Source: Croceitalea dokdonensis DOKDO 023
GTDB taxonomy: Bacteria > Bacteroidota > Bacteroidia > Flavobacteriales > Flavobacteriaceae
Direction: 5' to 3'
DNA length: 64,000 nt
NCBI RefSeq assembly: GCF_001306415.1
Contig: NZ_LDJX01000003.1
Span: 1-64,000 of the forward strand
Made by a program: the position numbers and the translations under genes. A model generated the notes under the pieces. The model searched no databases. It was not told where the DNA came from and saw nothing but the letters and a program-made list of their open reading frames with translations. Positions 26,692-34,835 of this stretch are shown one piece after another (position 1 is the first letter of the stretch; each line of letters begins with the position of its first letter).

Positions 26692-27888
26692 ATGCAAGAA
26701 TTATTTGCCCATCAAGAATCTTTAATTGCCCATGCTCCGCCCAATGAACGATATCTAGCAAAAGAAATAGATTGGTCAGACAGGTTAATAGCAATAAAGG
26801 GTGCAAGGGGCTCCGGAAAGACCAGTTTATTGCTTCAAAGAGCCAAATTTCATTTGGTTGACAAAGCATATTTATATACCACTTTAGATAGTCTTTACTT
26901 TTTGGAAAACACCCTTGTTTCACTAGCCGATGAATTTGTTTTGCAAGGAGGGGAATATTTATTGTTGGATGAAGTTCACAAATATCCAAGATGGTCTAGA
27001 GAAATAAAACTTATCTATGATAAGCACCCCAAGCTTCACCTAGTATTTACTTCATCTTCCATGTTGGAAGTGTATAAAGGGGAATCTGATTTGAGTAGAA
27101 GAGTGGTAACCTACCACTTAAAGGAATTATCATTTAGGGAGTTTTTATACCTCGATAAAGGGCACAAGATATCAAAGGTATCCATGGCGGATATTTTAAC
27201 AGGTCATAAGGACATTGCCAGAGCCTTTTTGAAGGACATAAATCACCCAATAAAAGTATTTAAAGAATACCTGCAATACGGGGCTTACCCATACTTTTTA
27301 GAGAATAAGGAATCCTATGGCGAAAGACTTCTCCAAACCATTAATTTAATTATTGAAAGTGATATGGCAGCCGTGGAAAATATCACCTATGATGACAGTA
27401 GGAAGATAAAAAAGCTTTTGATCGCCATATCACAAAGTGCCCCGTTTACGCCTAATATTAAAAAGCTAAGCGAACGGTTGGGAATAAACCGTACTTTTTT
27501 AATCAATGCAATCAAACTTTTGGATAGGGCAGATTTGATCATATCCCTTTTTAAACCAGATAAGGGTATCGGGCAATTCACAAAACCAGAAAAGCTGTAC
27601 TTGAACAATACCAACATCGTAAATGCCCTCGGTAAAGGCAATGCAGAAATTGGTACGGTTCGTGAAACTTTTTTTGCCAATCAATTCAAACATTTAAAGA
27701 ACTGCGAGATTCATTTAGCAGAAAAAGCGGATTTTATAATTGATAGGAAATTTACTTTTGAAATTGGTGGAAAAGGCAAATCGTCAAAACAAATTAAAAA
27801 CGTGGCCAATAGCTATGTAGTGCGAGACGATATGGAAGTTGGCGCATTAAACATTATTCCTTTATATCTTTTTGGGTTGATGTATTAG
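26692..27888 (+). CDS. AAA ATPase with DUF4143 C-terminal domain
   Basis: A 398-residue P-loop ATPase of the AAA_14/DUF4143 type. Walker A is GARGSGKT at 37-44, and Walker B is YLLLDEVHKY near 88-97. A winged-helix-like segment occurs near 255-290 (IKKLSERLGINRTFLINAIK), and the C-terminal nuclease-like DUF4143 part has the FADFIID and FEIGGKGKS segments. The family is abundant in accessory regions of bacteria and archaea and has no settled function. The gene looks more AT-rich than its neighbours, and two operator-like repeats precede it, suggesting recent acquisition and self-contained regulation. Confidence 0.87.
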   Translation: MQELFAHQESLIAHAPPNERYLAKEIDWSDRLIAIKGARGSGKTSLLLQRAKFHLVDKAYLYTTLDSLYFLENTLVSLADEFVLQGGEYLLLDEVHKYPRWSREIKLIYDKHPKLHLVFTSSSMLEVYKGESDLSRRVVTYHLKELSFREFLYLDKGHKISKVSMADILTGHKDIARAFLKDINHPIKVFKEYLQYGAYPYFLENKESYGERLLQTINLIIESDMAAVENITYDDSRKIKKLLIAISQSAPFTPNIKKLSERLGINRTFLINAIKLLDRADLIISLFKPDKGIGQFTKPEKLYLNNTNIVNALGKGNAEIGTVRETFFANQFKHLKNCEIHLAEKADFIIDRKFTFEIGGKGKSSKQIKNVANSYVVRDDMEVGALNIIPLYLFGLMY

Positions 27889-28286
27889 TCTTTGTAGAGG
27901 GTGACCTACATTTAAAGACCTTTTGATAAGTTGCAATTGCTTTAATTTTACATTTGAAAGTTTTCCCAGTTCCCTAATTCTTTTTAATCTGTTGATTTCT
28001 TTAAGGTATGTACGGAAAACACAGGTGATTGAAATGAGAATTGAAGGAATAGAAAAAAATATAGGTATCCATTTCTTTTTAATTTTTACCCAAGTTAATT
28101 TATTTATTTACAGTTTATGGTAACCTGAAGAATTCGCATCCACAAATTACATCAAATCTCGATAGGCATAAAACAGTCTTAAAAAAAGTAAAGCTATCTA
28201 GAACAAGTTTCAGAAAAATGAAAGAATAAAAACCCCACCAATCGACAGGGTTCAAAATCTCAGGTCTTAAGTCTTCTATCTAGTCT
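27889..28286. other. 398-bp gap, no confirmed gene
   Basis: No gene is confirmed. A minus-strand frame from about 28110 to 27862 reads like a small membrane protein (WIPIFFSIPSILISITCVF, then RTYLKEINRLKRIRELGKLS) but has no ATG, GTG or TTG start, so it may be a remnant. A possible terminator for the following reverse gene lies at 28226-28252. Confidence 0.5.
28226..28252 (-). terminator. Possible terminator of the AhpD-like gene
   Basis: On the minus strand AACCC (28252-28248) pairs with GGGTT (28235-28231) and is followed by TTTATT. It lies about 35 nt past the stop codon of the reverse gene. Short stem. Confidence 0.4.
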
Positions 28287-28889
28287 CTAATACCTACCCC
28301 CGTCATGCTTCCCTTTCTCCCATCCGTGTTTGCCTAGGTATTGGTTGGCACTTTCAACGGCACCGTCCTCAATATCGGTACCTTGGGAATCGTTCCAGCG
28401 GTTCAGGTACCCAAAGAGGGAAATAACACCCAGCATTTCAACGATCTCACCTTCATTCCAGTATTGGTACAGGCGTTCTTTAATTTCTGCATCCACACCG
28501 TTGGGCACTTGGGAGGCCTGCAGGGAAAAGTCTAGGGCAGCACGTTCTGCTTCTGAGAACGAAGGATGTGTTCTGTAGTCCCAAATATTATCCAGTTGCT
28601 CTTGTTCCGCTCCGTAACGTTCTGCCGCCCGTATTGCGTGCGCCTGACAATACCGGCAGCCTGTGGCATTACTGCTCACCCAGGCAATCATTCGTTTTAA
28701 AGCAGAGGTTACCCTGCCCTCATTGGCCATGACCGCTTTGTTTAGATTGATAAACGCCTTTGAAATCGCAGGCCTATGCTGCATCGTTAAAATGGAATTA
28801 GGACAAAAACCCAAGGTTTCGTTAAAGAACTCCGCCAGTTTTTTGGTTTCCGGGTCATGATTGGGGTCTAAAGGTGGTACTAAGGGCAT
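28287..28889 (-). CDS. AhpD/carboxymuconolactone decarboxylase-like protein
   Basis: A 200-residue all-helical protein of the AhpD-like superfamily. The redox motif is CRYCQAH near 100, matching the CxxCxxH site that many members use for peroxide-linked thiol chemistry. I start at ATG 28889 (MPLVPPLDPNHDP); the open frame runs further upstream, but its 48 codons look non-coding. The length fits the peroxidase-related subgroup. It is divergent from an OsmC-like gene 185 bp away, another peroxide-defence family, so shared control is possible. Confidence 0.85.
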   Translation of the reverse strand: MPLVPPLDPNHDPETKKLAEFFNETLGFCPNSILTMQHRPAISKAFINLNKAVMANEGRVTSALKRMIAWVSSNATGCRYCQAHAIRAAERYGAEQEQLDNIWDYRTHPSFSEAERAALDFSLQASQVPNGVDAEIKERLYQYWNEGEIVEMLGVISLFGYLNRWNDSQGTDIEDGAVESANQYLGKHGWEKGKHDGGRY

Positions 28890-29074
28890 AGGATATGTAT
28901 TAGTGAACCAAAATACGAATTTAGATTTTGGGAGTGGGAAAAAGGGAGGCCAGAGGTAGGGTGCATGAAAAATACCCCTTATAATCAAGGGAGGCTGACA
29001 TGGAAAAACTACACAGTGCCAACCACACAGCAAGGATTATCGTAATTTAGCGACCGTATTAGAAATAAAATAGT

Positions 29075-29503
29075 ATGGGAGCAACAAATCATATCAGTAC
29101 TAAGTGGAAAGGCGGAATGGCCTTTGAAAGTAACAACCCTTCTGGTCTTAATGTAACCATTGATGCCGGACCTGAGGATGGTGGCGAGGGTAAAGGATTA
29201 CGTCCAAAAGCCTTGATGCTTTCTGGATTGGCAGGTTGTTCCGGATTGGATGTGGCCTCATTGATTACAAAAATGAAGTTGGAAGTAGATGATTTTAGTA
29301 TTGAAACCATTGCCAACCTTACGGATGAACATCCTAGGTACTATGACCGAGTGGCCATTGAGTACCATTTTCATGGGTCCAATTTAAATGAGGAAAAATT
29401 ACAACGTGCCGTAGACCTATCCGTAGAAAAATATTGTGGGGTCATGGAAATGTTCAGAAGGTTTGCGGAGTTGGAGATTAAGACAGTGTTTCATAAAAAG
29501 TAA
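29075..29503 (+). CDS. OsmC-family protein
   Basis: A 142-residue protein of the OsmC/Ohr superfamily, which reduces organic and fatty-acid hydroperoxides through a reactive cysteine. The Cys-containing helix reads LSGLAGCSGLDVASLI near 49-64, and a second cysteine is in EKYCGVMEMF near 119-128. The pattern fits the OsmC (YhfA-like) branch. It is divergent from the AhpD-like gene and is followed directly by a hairpin repeat element. Confidence 0.9.
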   Translation: MGATNHISTKWKGGMAFESNNPSGLNVTIDAGPEDGGEGKGLRPKALMLSGLAGCSGLDVASLITKMKLEVDDFSIETIANLTDEHPRYYDRVAIEYHFHGSNLNEEKLQRAVDLSVEKYCGVMEMFRRFAELEIKTVFHKK

Positions 29504-29511
29504 ATATGTAA

Positions 29512-29702
29512 AAGCTCCCCGCCTCAGATGAGGAGGGGAATGAATTCCGCCCAGCGGAAGAAAGGGGAGGTTGAAAGCCCAAGCCTTAACGTATCAAGCG
29601 TAACTCTAGGTTTTTTATTAAGTCGTGCATAAAAACCCCTCCGCTTTTCCATCCGCCGCGGCGGAGAAAACCACCTCCCCTTGAAAATAAGGGGAGGAGC
29701 TT
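29512..29702. repeat. Isolated two-hairpin repeat element (191 bp)
   Basis: Begins AAGCTCCCC and ends GGGGAGGAGCTT, so its ends are inverted repeats. A left hairpin (GCCTCAGATGAGG), the shared core GGGGAATGAATTC, a second small hairpin (CCGCCGCGGCGG) and the CCTCCCC...GGGGAGG right hairpin follow. It is the same family as the array at 16598-17531 and the reversed copies at 38262-38510. It fills the gap between the OsmC gene and recJ. Confidence 0.8.
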
Positions 29703-29724
29703 AAATTAAAACCGAAATGAATCC

Positions 29725-31413
29725 ATGCGTTGGACGATTAAGCCAATTCCTGAAAAACAAGAAATCCAAAAACTCTCGGATGAACTGAAAGTTAACACCT
29801 TAGTGGCGCAATTGCTTCTACAACGGGGAATTTCTTCCTATAAGGAGGCCAAAAGGTTCTTCCGCCCTCAATTGACAGACCTGCACAACCCCTTTTTGAT
29901 GAAGGATATGGATGTTGCCGTATCCCGGATTGAACAAGCAATCACATCTCATGAAAACATCTTGGTTTACGGGGATTATGATGTGGATGGGACTACGGCA
30001 GTGGCCTTGGTCTCCTCGTATTTGCTACAGGAATATCCCAATGTGGCAACCTATATTCCCGATCGTTATGGAGAAGGCTATGGGGTGTCATTAAAAGGCA
30101 TTGATTTTGCCGATGATAATGATTTTAGCTTGATCATTGCCTTGGACTGCGGGGTAAAGGCCGTGGCACAAGTGGAATACGCCAAGCAAAAGGGAATTGA
30201 TTTTATCATCTGTGACCACCATAGGCCCGGTGAATCCTTGCCAGCCGCCGTGGCCGTTTTGGACCCCAAGAGGGAGGACTGTAACTATCCGTATGATGAG
30301 TTGTGCGGCTGTGGCGTAGGTTTTAAACTGGTACAGGCCTTAGCCTCCAACAAAGGACAGACCATAGAAAATCTAATCCCCTATCTGGACTTGGTGGCTA
30401 CGGCAATTGGGGCGGATATCGTACCCATTACCGGGGAAAACAGGGTGTTGGCCTTTTTTGGGATGCAGGTCATTAATTCCAATCCCAGAATTGGATTCCA
30501 GGCCATCATCAACCAGGTAAAAAAGAAAGAACTCACCATTACCGATGTGGTGTTCATCATTGCGCCACGCATTAATGCTGCAGGTAGGATGGAACACGGG
30601 CAGCACGCCGTGAACTTGCTTACGGAAACAGATTTACAACAAGCGGAACGGTTTGCCGCAGGTATCGAAAAATACAATTTTGATCGTCGCTCCCTGGACC
30701 AAGAAATTACCCAGCAAGCCTTGTCACAGATTCGGACAAATAAAGAAGAAGAACGCTTTACCTCTGTTGTCTATCAAGAAAACTGGCATAAAGGCGTTAT
30801 TGGAATTGTTGCCTCTAGATTAACGGAAACCTATTACCGCCCAACCTTGGTGTTTACAAAAAGTGGTGATAAGCTGGCCGCTTCCGCACGTTCCGTGAAA
30901 GGTTTTGATGTCTACAATGCCCTTCAGGATTGTGCGGAATGTATAGAACAATTTGGCGGTCACAAATATGCGGCGGGACTCACCCTACTGGAAGAACAGT
31001 TTGGGACTTTTAAAGCCAGGTTTGAAAAAGTAGTGGCGGAAACCATAGACCCACAATTGCTGACGCCAGAAATAACCATCGATGCCAAAATTGAATTAAA
31101 CCAGATTACCCCAAAATTGATGCGTATCCTAAAACAGTTCGCCCCTTTTGGACCGGGCAATATGACCCCTGTTTTTATGGCAGAAAATGTGCAGGACACT
31201 GGGTACGGCAAAGGGGTTGGTGAAGGAGGGAAACACTTAAAATTGAGCGTCACCCAGAAAGGCTCAAAGCCAATGGGTGCAATAGGTTTTAACCTTGGTG
31301 ATAGCATAGGGCGAATAAAGAAAAAAAATAGGTTTGACATCGTTTTTCATTTAGATGAAAACGAATGGCAGGGACAAGTGAACCTTCAACTTAAGCTTAA
31401 AGATTTGAAGTAA
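29725..31413 (+). CDS. recJ: Single-stranded-DNA-specific exonuclease RecJ
   Basis: A 562-residue 5'-to-3' single-strand exonuclease for recombination and mismatch repair. The DHH-family motifs are present: YGDYDVDGTTA near 82-92, ALDCGVK near 139-145, and CDHH at 163-166. The DHHA1 nucleic-acid-binding region carries the GGHKYAAGLTL motif near 411. The C-terminal OB-like domain is present and the length is normal. It forms a unit with the MFS gene, which starts 5 nt downstream. Confidence 0.95.
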   Translation: MRWTIKPIPEKQEIQKLSDELKVNTLVAQLLLQRGISSYKEAKRFFRPQLTDLHNPFLMKDMDVAVSRIEQAITSHENILVYGDYDVDGTTAVALVSSYLLQEYPNVATYIPDRYGEGYGVSLKGIDFADDNDFSLIIALDCGVKAVAQVEYAKQKGIDFIICDHHRPGESLPAAVAVLDPKREDCNYPYDELCGCGVGFKLVQALASNKGQTIENLIPYLDLVATAIGADIVPITGENRVLAFFGMQVINSNPRIGFQAIINQVKKKELTITDVVFIIAPRINAAGRMEHGQHAVNLLTETDLQQAERFAAGIEKYNFDRRSLDQEITQQALSQIRTNKEEERFTSVVYQENWHKGVIGIVASRLTETYYRPTLVFTKSGDKLAASARSVKGFDVYNALQDCAECIEQFGGHKYAAGLTLLEEQFGTFKARFEKVVAETIDPQLLTPEITIDAKIELNQITPKLMRILKQFAPFGPGNMTPVFMAENVQDTGYGKGVGEGGKHLKLSVTQKGSKPMGAIGFNLGDSIGRIKKKNRFDIVFHLDENEWQGQVNLQLKLKDLK

Positions 31414-31418
31414 TTGGG

Positions 31419-32687
31419 ATGGAGAACAAAATTGACCCATATGCCGCCCTGCGCTTTAAAGAATTCAATATTTTTCTAGGAGTACGGTTTGCCATGGTCT
31501 TTGCCTGGTCCATGCAGTTTATCGTCATTGAATGGCAGGTCTATAGTCTTACCAAAGACCCTTTGTCATTGGGAATTATCGGGTTGATGGAAATCATTCC
31601 CGCTGTGAGCATCGCCCTATTTGCAGGGCACATCGTGGACCAAAAAGAAAAACGAAGTCTGCTTGTAAAATGTATTTTAGGATTTTCCGTGGTTAGTATG
31701 GGATTGTTTCTGGTTACCCATCCTTCGGTAGAAGAGGAGTATACCTCTAAAAGCATCTTATATACTATTTACGCCTTAGTATTTTTGGGAGGTTTGGTCC
31801 GGGCGTTTATTGGTCCCACGATATTTTCGCTCATTGCCTTGATCGTACCCAAGAAAATATATCCGAATGCTGCCACATGGAGCAGTTCCACCTGGCAAAT
31901 GGCATCCGTGCTGGGGCCGGCCTTTGCAGGGTTTTCCATAAGTTGGATGGGGGTGCATTGGAGCATGTGCATCATCTTTGCCTTTTCTGTTTTGGCATTA
32001 CTCTTTTTGTTCCAGATTGCTAAAAAGCCCATTTTAAATCCCAAGATAGGCGAGCCCGTGTTCCAAAGCCTTAAAGATGGATTACGTTTTGTGTTTGGGA
32101 GTACCGCTATTCTTGGCGCATTAACCTTGGATATGATCGCAGTGTTATTTGGTGGTGCCATTGCCCTTCTGCCTATTTATGCCCAGGACATTCTTCATGT
32201 GGGCTCAGAGGGTTTTGGTATTTTAAGGGCAGCCCCTGCGGTTGGGGCATCCATAACCATGCTGGGCTCTACCCGTTTTCCGTTGCATAAAAATGCGGGC
32301 AAAAAATTACTTTGGGCAGTCTTTGCCTTTGGCATCTGTATCATTGTATTTGGCTTATCCACCTATTTTTGGCTTTCGGTCATTGCCCTGTTTTTAAGTG
32401 GTGCCGTAGATGGGGTGAGTATGATTATCCGTCAGACCATCCTACAATTAAAAACGCCAGATCATATGAGGGGCAGGGTGGCATCCGTTAATTCAATTTT
32501 TGTAGGCTCCTCCAATGAACTTGGCGCTTTTGAGAGCGGGGTGGCGGCCAAACTGTTGGGTACGGTCACTGCCGTGGTATTTGGTGGTTGTATGACCTTG
32601 CTCACTGTGGGCACTACGGCATTGGTGTCCCCTAAATTTAGGAGGTTGGACCTGTCCAAAGATGTGGCAGACCATGACCAACAATAA
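31419..32687 (+). CDS. Major facilitator superfamily transporter
   Basis: A 422-residue inner-membrane protein with about 12 membrane helices and the MFS-typical loop after helix 2 (GHIVDQKEKRSLLVK). The sequence resembles the EntS/TetV-like drug and siderophore exporter branch (FNIFLGVRFAMVFAWSMQF; GAVDGVSMIIRQTILQLKTP; MRGRVASVNSIFVGSSNELG). The substrate cannot be told. It starts 5 nt after recJ and is very likely in the same transcript, although no shared role is evident. Confidence 0.9.
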   Translation: MENKIDPYAALRFKEFNIFLGVRFAMVFAWSMQFIVIEWQVYSLTKDPLSLGIIGLMEIIPAVSIALFAGHIVDQKEKRSLLVKCILGFSVVSMGLFLVTHPSVEEEYTSKSILYTIYALVFLGGLVRAFIGPTIFSLIALIVPKKIYPNAATWSSSTWQMASVLGPAFAGFSISWMGVHWSMCIIFAFSVLALLFLFQIAKKPILNPKIGEPVFQSLKDGLRFVFGSTAILGALTLDMIAVLFGGAIALLPIYAQDILHVGSEGFGILRAAPAVGASITMLGSTRFPLHKNAGKKLLWAVFAFGICIIVFGLSTYFWLSVIALFLSGAVDGVSMIIRQTILQLKTPDHMRGRVASVNSIFVGSSNELGAFESGVAAKLLGTVTAVVFGGCMTLLTVGTTALVSPKFRRLDLSKDVADHDQQ

Positions 32688-32737
32688 GTCTTTTGGGCAT
32701 TTTTATTTACGTAATGCCAAAAGTTGGTGAGTACCTT

Positions 32738-34162
32738 TTAAAACTCCCGATACGCACCTTTTAAAAATCTATTGGCCTCCGGTTCCGCAAATTTTGCGTT
32801 GTTGGCATCCCAATGTAAGGTCTGGTTGGGGAAACGGCCCGCAATGACCCCTAAGAGAATGGTTTCCGTTAGTTTTGCCGCATAGCCAAAAGGGGCGGAG
32901 CAAGTAGCCTTTCCCAGACAGGCATCCACAAATTCATGATAGTGTTTTGGGCCCTCGCTGTCATAGTTCCTGATGGGCTGGCCCAGATTGTGCTTGGCAA
33001 TGTCCTTGGAAATATCCACATACTTACCACGCTGTATTTTACGGGGCAATTGCATAAAATGGGGCAATAACAACCTTCCTTTTGTACCCACAAACATGGC
33101 GCCCTGCTCCGGCAACTCCCCTTTTGCTGCCTTTTTTGCGTCCAAGGAAATATCGGTTGCTATAGCCGTCCGCCTTTTATGGGATATCCCATTCCCATCT
33201 GGCAAGACTAAATCTTCGTGGGCAGGTGGCATGCCAGGGCCGTCATACCAAATCCACTTTAAGGTGTCACTGGTATAGTCCGTGCCAGGAAATTCATAGG
33301 TGACGATATTATTTTCTGGGTACCCGAACCCGTTTGTTTTTTGACATTCATTCTTTATGGTCATTGGTACGTTAAGCTGCAGCGCGTTGTATGGCGTGTC
33401 CATGATATGTACCCCCATATCGCCCAGAGTGCCACAACCATAATCCATAAGTTTACGCCAGTTCCCAGGATGGTAATATCCTTCCTTATAAGGGCGTTCC
33501 GGCGAGGTTCCCAGCCAGAGGTTCCAATCCAGTTGTGCGGGAACATCATCCTTGCCGGTAGGTTCCGTACCCTTATAACCCCAATTCTTTGGGCTCCAAG
33601 CGTGCACGGTATGTACCTTGCCAATAATACCATCCTGGATTAAAAGGGTGGCCAGTTTATAATCATAAAAGGAGTGTACCTGAATCCCCATCTGGGTGAC
33701 GAGCTGTTTTTCTTCCGCCAGTTTTTTGAGTTGTCTGGATTCCGCTACAAAGTGCGTTAGCGGTTTTTGGCAGTATACGTGCTTGTTCATCTGCATGGCA
33801 TGCGCTGCTGCCGGGGCATGGGTATGGTCCGGGGTTGAGATGACCACTGCATCAATGGTATCCTTCATATCTGCCAACATGACCCGGTAATCTGCAAATA
33901 TTCTGGCCTTTGGGTATTTTTTCCGGGCGGCGGAAAGGTTTATGGCATCCACATCGCAAAGGGCCACCACATCTACTTGCGGGTGTGAGGCGATATCACG
34001 CAGGTCTTCCGCCCCCATATTGCCCACACCAATATGCGCGGTGCGCAGACGCCCCCCCGGTTTCAAGGCTTTTATTTTTTTATTGGCGCCAAGAATGGAA
34101 GGTATTGCCAGTGCTCCCAGTGCACCAATCCCTGTTTTTTTTAAGAAGTCTCTTTTGTTCAT
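32738..34162 (-). CDS. Gfo/Idh/MocA-family oxidoreductase, Tat-exported
   Basis: A 474-residue NAD(P)-dependent sugar oxidoreductase-type protein. The N-terminus has a Tat-like signal with a KR pair (KRDFLKKTGIG, then a hydrophobic stretch). The Rossmann motif is IGVGNMGAEDL near 46. The usual EKP is replaced by CQKPLTH near 134. The C-terminal substrate domain includes DYGCGTLGDMGVHIMD. Family members oxidise or reduce sugar hydroxyls, often with a 3-keto intermediate. It lies next to a decayed DUF1080 lipoprotein, a family often linked to 3-keto-sugar handling, so this may be what remains of a small sugar locus. Confidence 0.9.
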   Translation of the reverse strand: MNKRDFLKKTGIGALGALAIPSILGANKKIKALKPGGRLRTAHIGVGNMGAEDLRDIASHPQVDVVALCDVDAINLSAARKKYPKARIFADYRVMLADMKDTIDAVVISTPDHTHAPAAAHAMQMNKHVYCQKPLTHFVAESRQLKKLAEEKQLVTQMGIQVHSFYDYKLATLLIQDGIIGKVHTVHAWSPKNWGYKGTEPTGKDDVPAQLDWNLWLGTSPERPYKEGYYHPGNWRKLMDYGCGTLGDMGVHIMDTPYNALQLNVPMTIKNECQKTNGFGYPENNIVTYEFPGTDYTSDTLKWIWYDGPGMPPAHEDLVLPDGNGISHKRRTAIATDISLDAKKAAKGELPEQGAMFVGTKGRLLLPHFMQLPRKIQRGKYVDISKDIAKHNLGQPIRNYDSEGPKHYHEFVDACLGKATCSAPFGYAAKLTETILLGVIAGRFPNQTLHWDANNAKFAEPEANRFLKGAYREF

Positions 34163-34226
34163 ATGCTATTGGCTTAATAGTAATGCTTTTTTTGTTTTCC
34201 CTACTAAGGTGAGATCAAGGGAGGCT

Positions 34227-34742
34227 TTATAGTTGTCTGATTTTAATAGTTCTGAACCCAATAGCGCTTCCATGGTCTTGTAAGCTAATATAGCCTATTA
34301 CGTCATGGATACGGGCGTAATTTTCATCATCTATCAATTGGTATTCGGGGGCTACCATGGGCAGGCTACTATACCCCTCTTTGATATGATAAAGAATAGC
34401 GCGTTTGCCGCCTGGGGGAAGTTTCCATTCCGGATACCGTTCAAAGCTATCAAACTCCTCGGCTCCATACATAATAGCTTCTCTACCTTTAGCGTCCTGA
34501 TCAAGTCCAAGGGAGGTATCAAAGATGAGCGTACGGTCACTTTTCGTCCAACTTGGGGATAAGGCATCCCTACCATAACCGCGCCAACCTTCTGGACTTT
34601 TGTCTTTTAACAGATAGCGATAGCCACATGGCTTTAGGGGTTTTGTTATGTTAGCGGGTCGGTTAAAAGGCTCATTGCTGTTCCTGTTTTTGCAAGATAA
34701 GAACACACACATCAAAACAAGGGTAAAAAGGGAAGGTCTCAT
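34227..34742 (-). CDS. Shortened DUF1080 (3-keto-disaccharide hydrolase-like) lipoprotein
   Basis: A 171-residue lipoprotein (signal ending in FLSCKN). The N-terminal half matches DUF1080: SPEGWRGYGRDALSPSW, then EEFDSFERYPEWKLPPGGKR, then VAPEYQLIDDENY. It then jumps at about residue 150 directly to the family's C-terminal strand, GYISLQDHGSAIGFRTIKIR. The middle part of the domain, about 60 residues in typical members, is absent, and several conserved positions are altered (GGKRAILYH, FRTI). The frame is open, but the fold cannot be complete, so it is probably a decaying gene. It is read on the same strand as the Gfo/Idh/MocA gene 64 nt downstream. Confidence 0.7.
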   Translation of the reverse strand: MRPSLFTLVLMCVFLSCKNRNSNEPFNRPANITKPLKPCGYRYLLKDKSPEGWRGYGRDALSPSWTKSDRTLIFDTSLGLDQDAKGREAIMYGAEEFDSFERYPEWKLPPGGKRAILYHIKEGYSSLPMVAPEYQLIDDENYARIHDVIGYISLQDHGSAIGFRTIKIRQL

Positions 34743-34835
34743 TGTTCCGGGAAAATCACTTTGGTAAATTACAAAATATCTATGTTTTCATTTTTCATTA
34801 CTTTTAGTAGCAACTAATTCAAAGAACCTAAAAAA

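Noticed and set aside
28890-29033. Upstream extension of the AhpD-like gene
   Set aside because: The extra 48 residues look non-coding and would overlap the promoter region shared with the OsmC gene.
32697-32722. Hairpin GGCATT...AATGCC between the MFS and Gfo/Idh/MocA genes as a terminator
   Set aside because: The stem is only 6 bp and no T-run follows on either strand.
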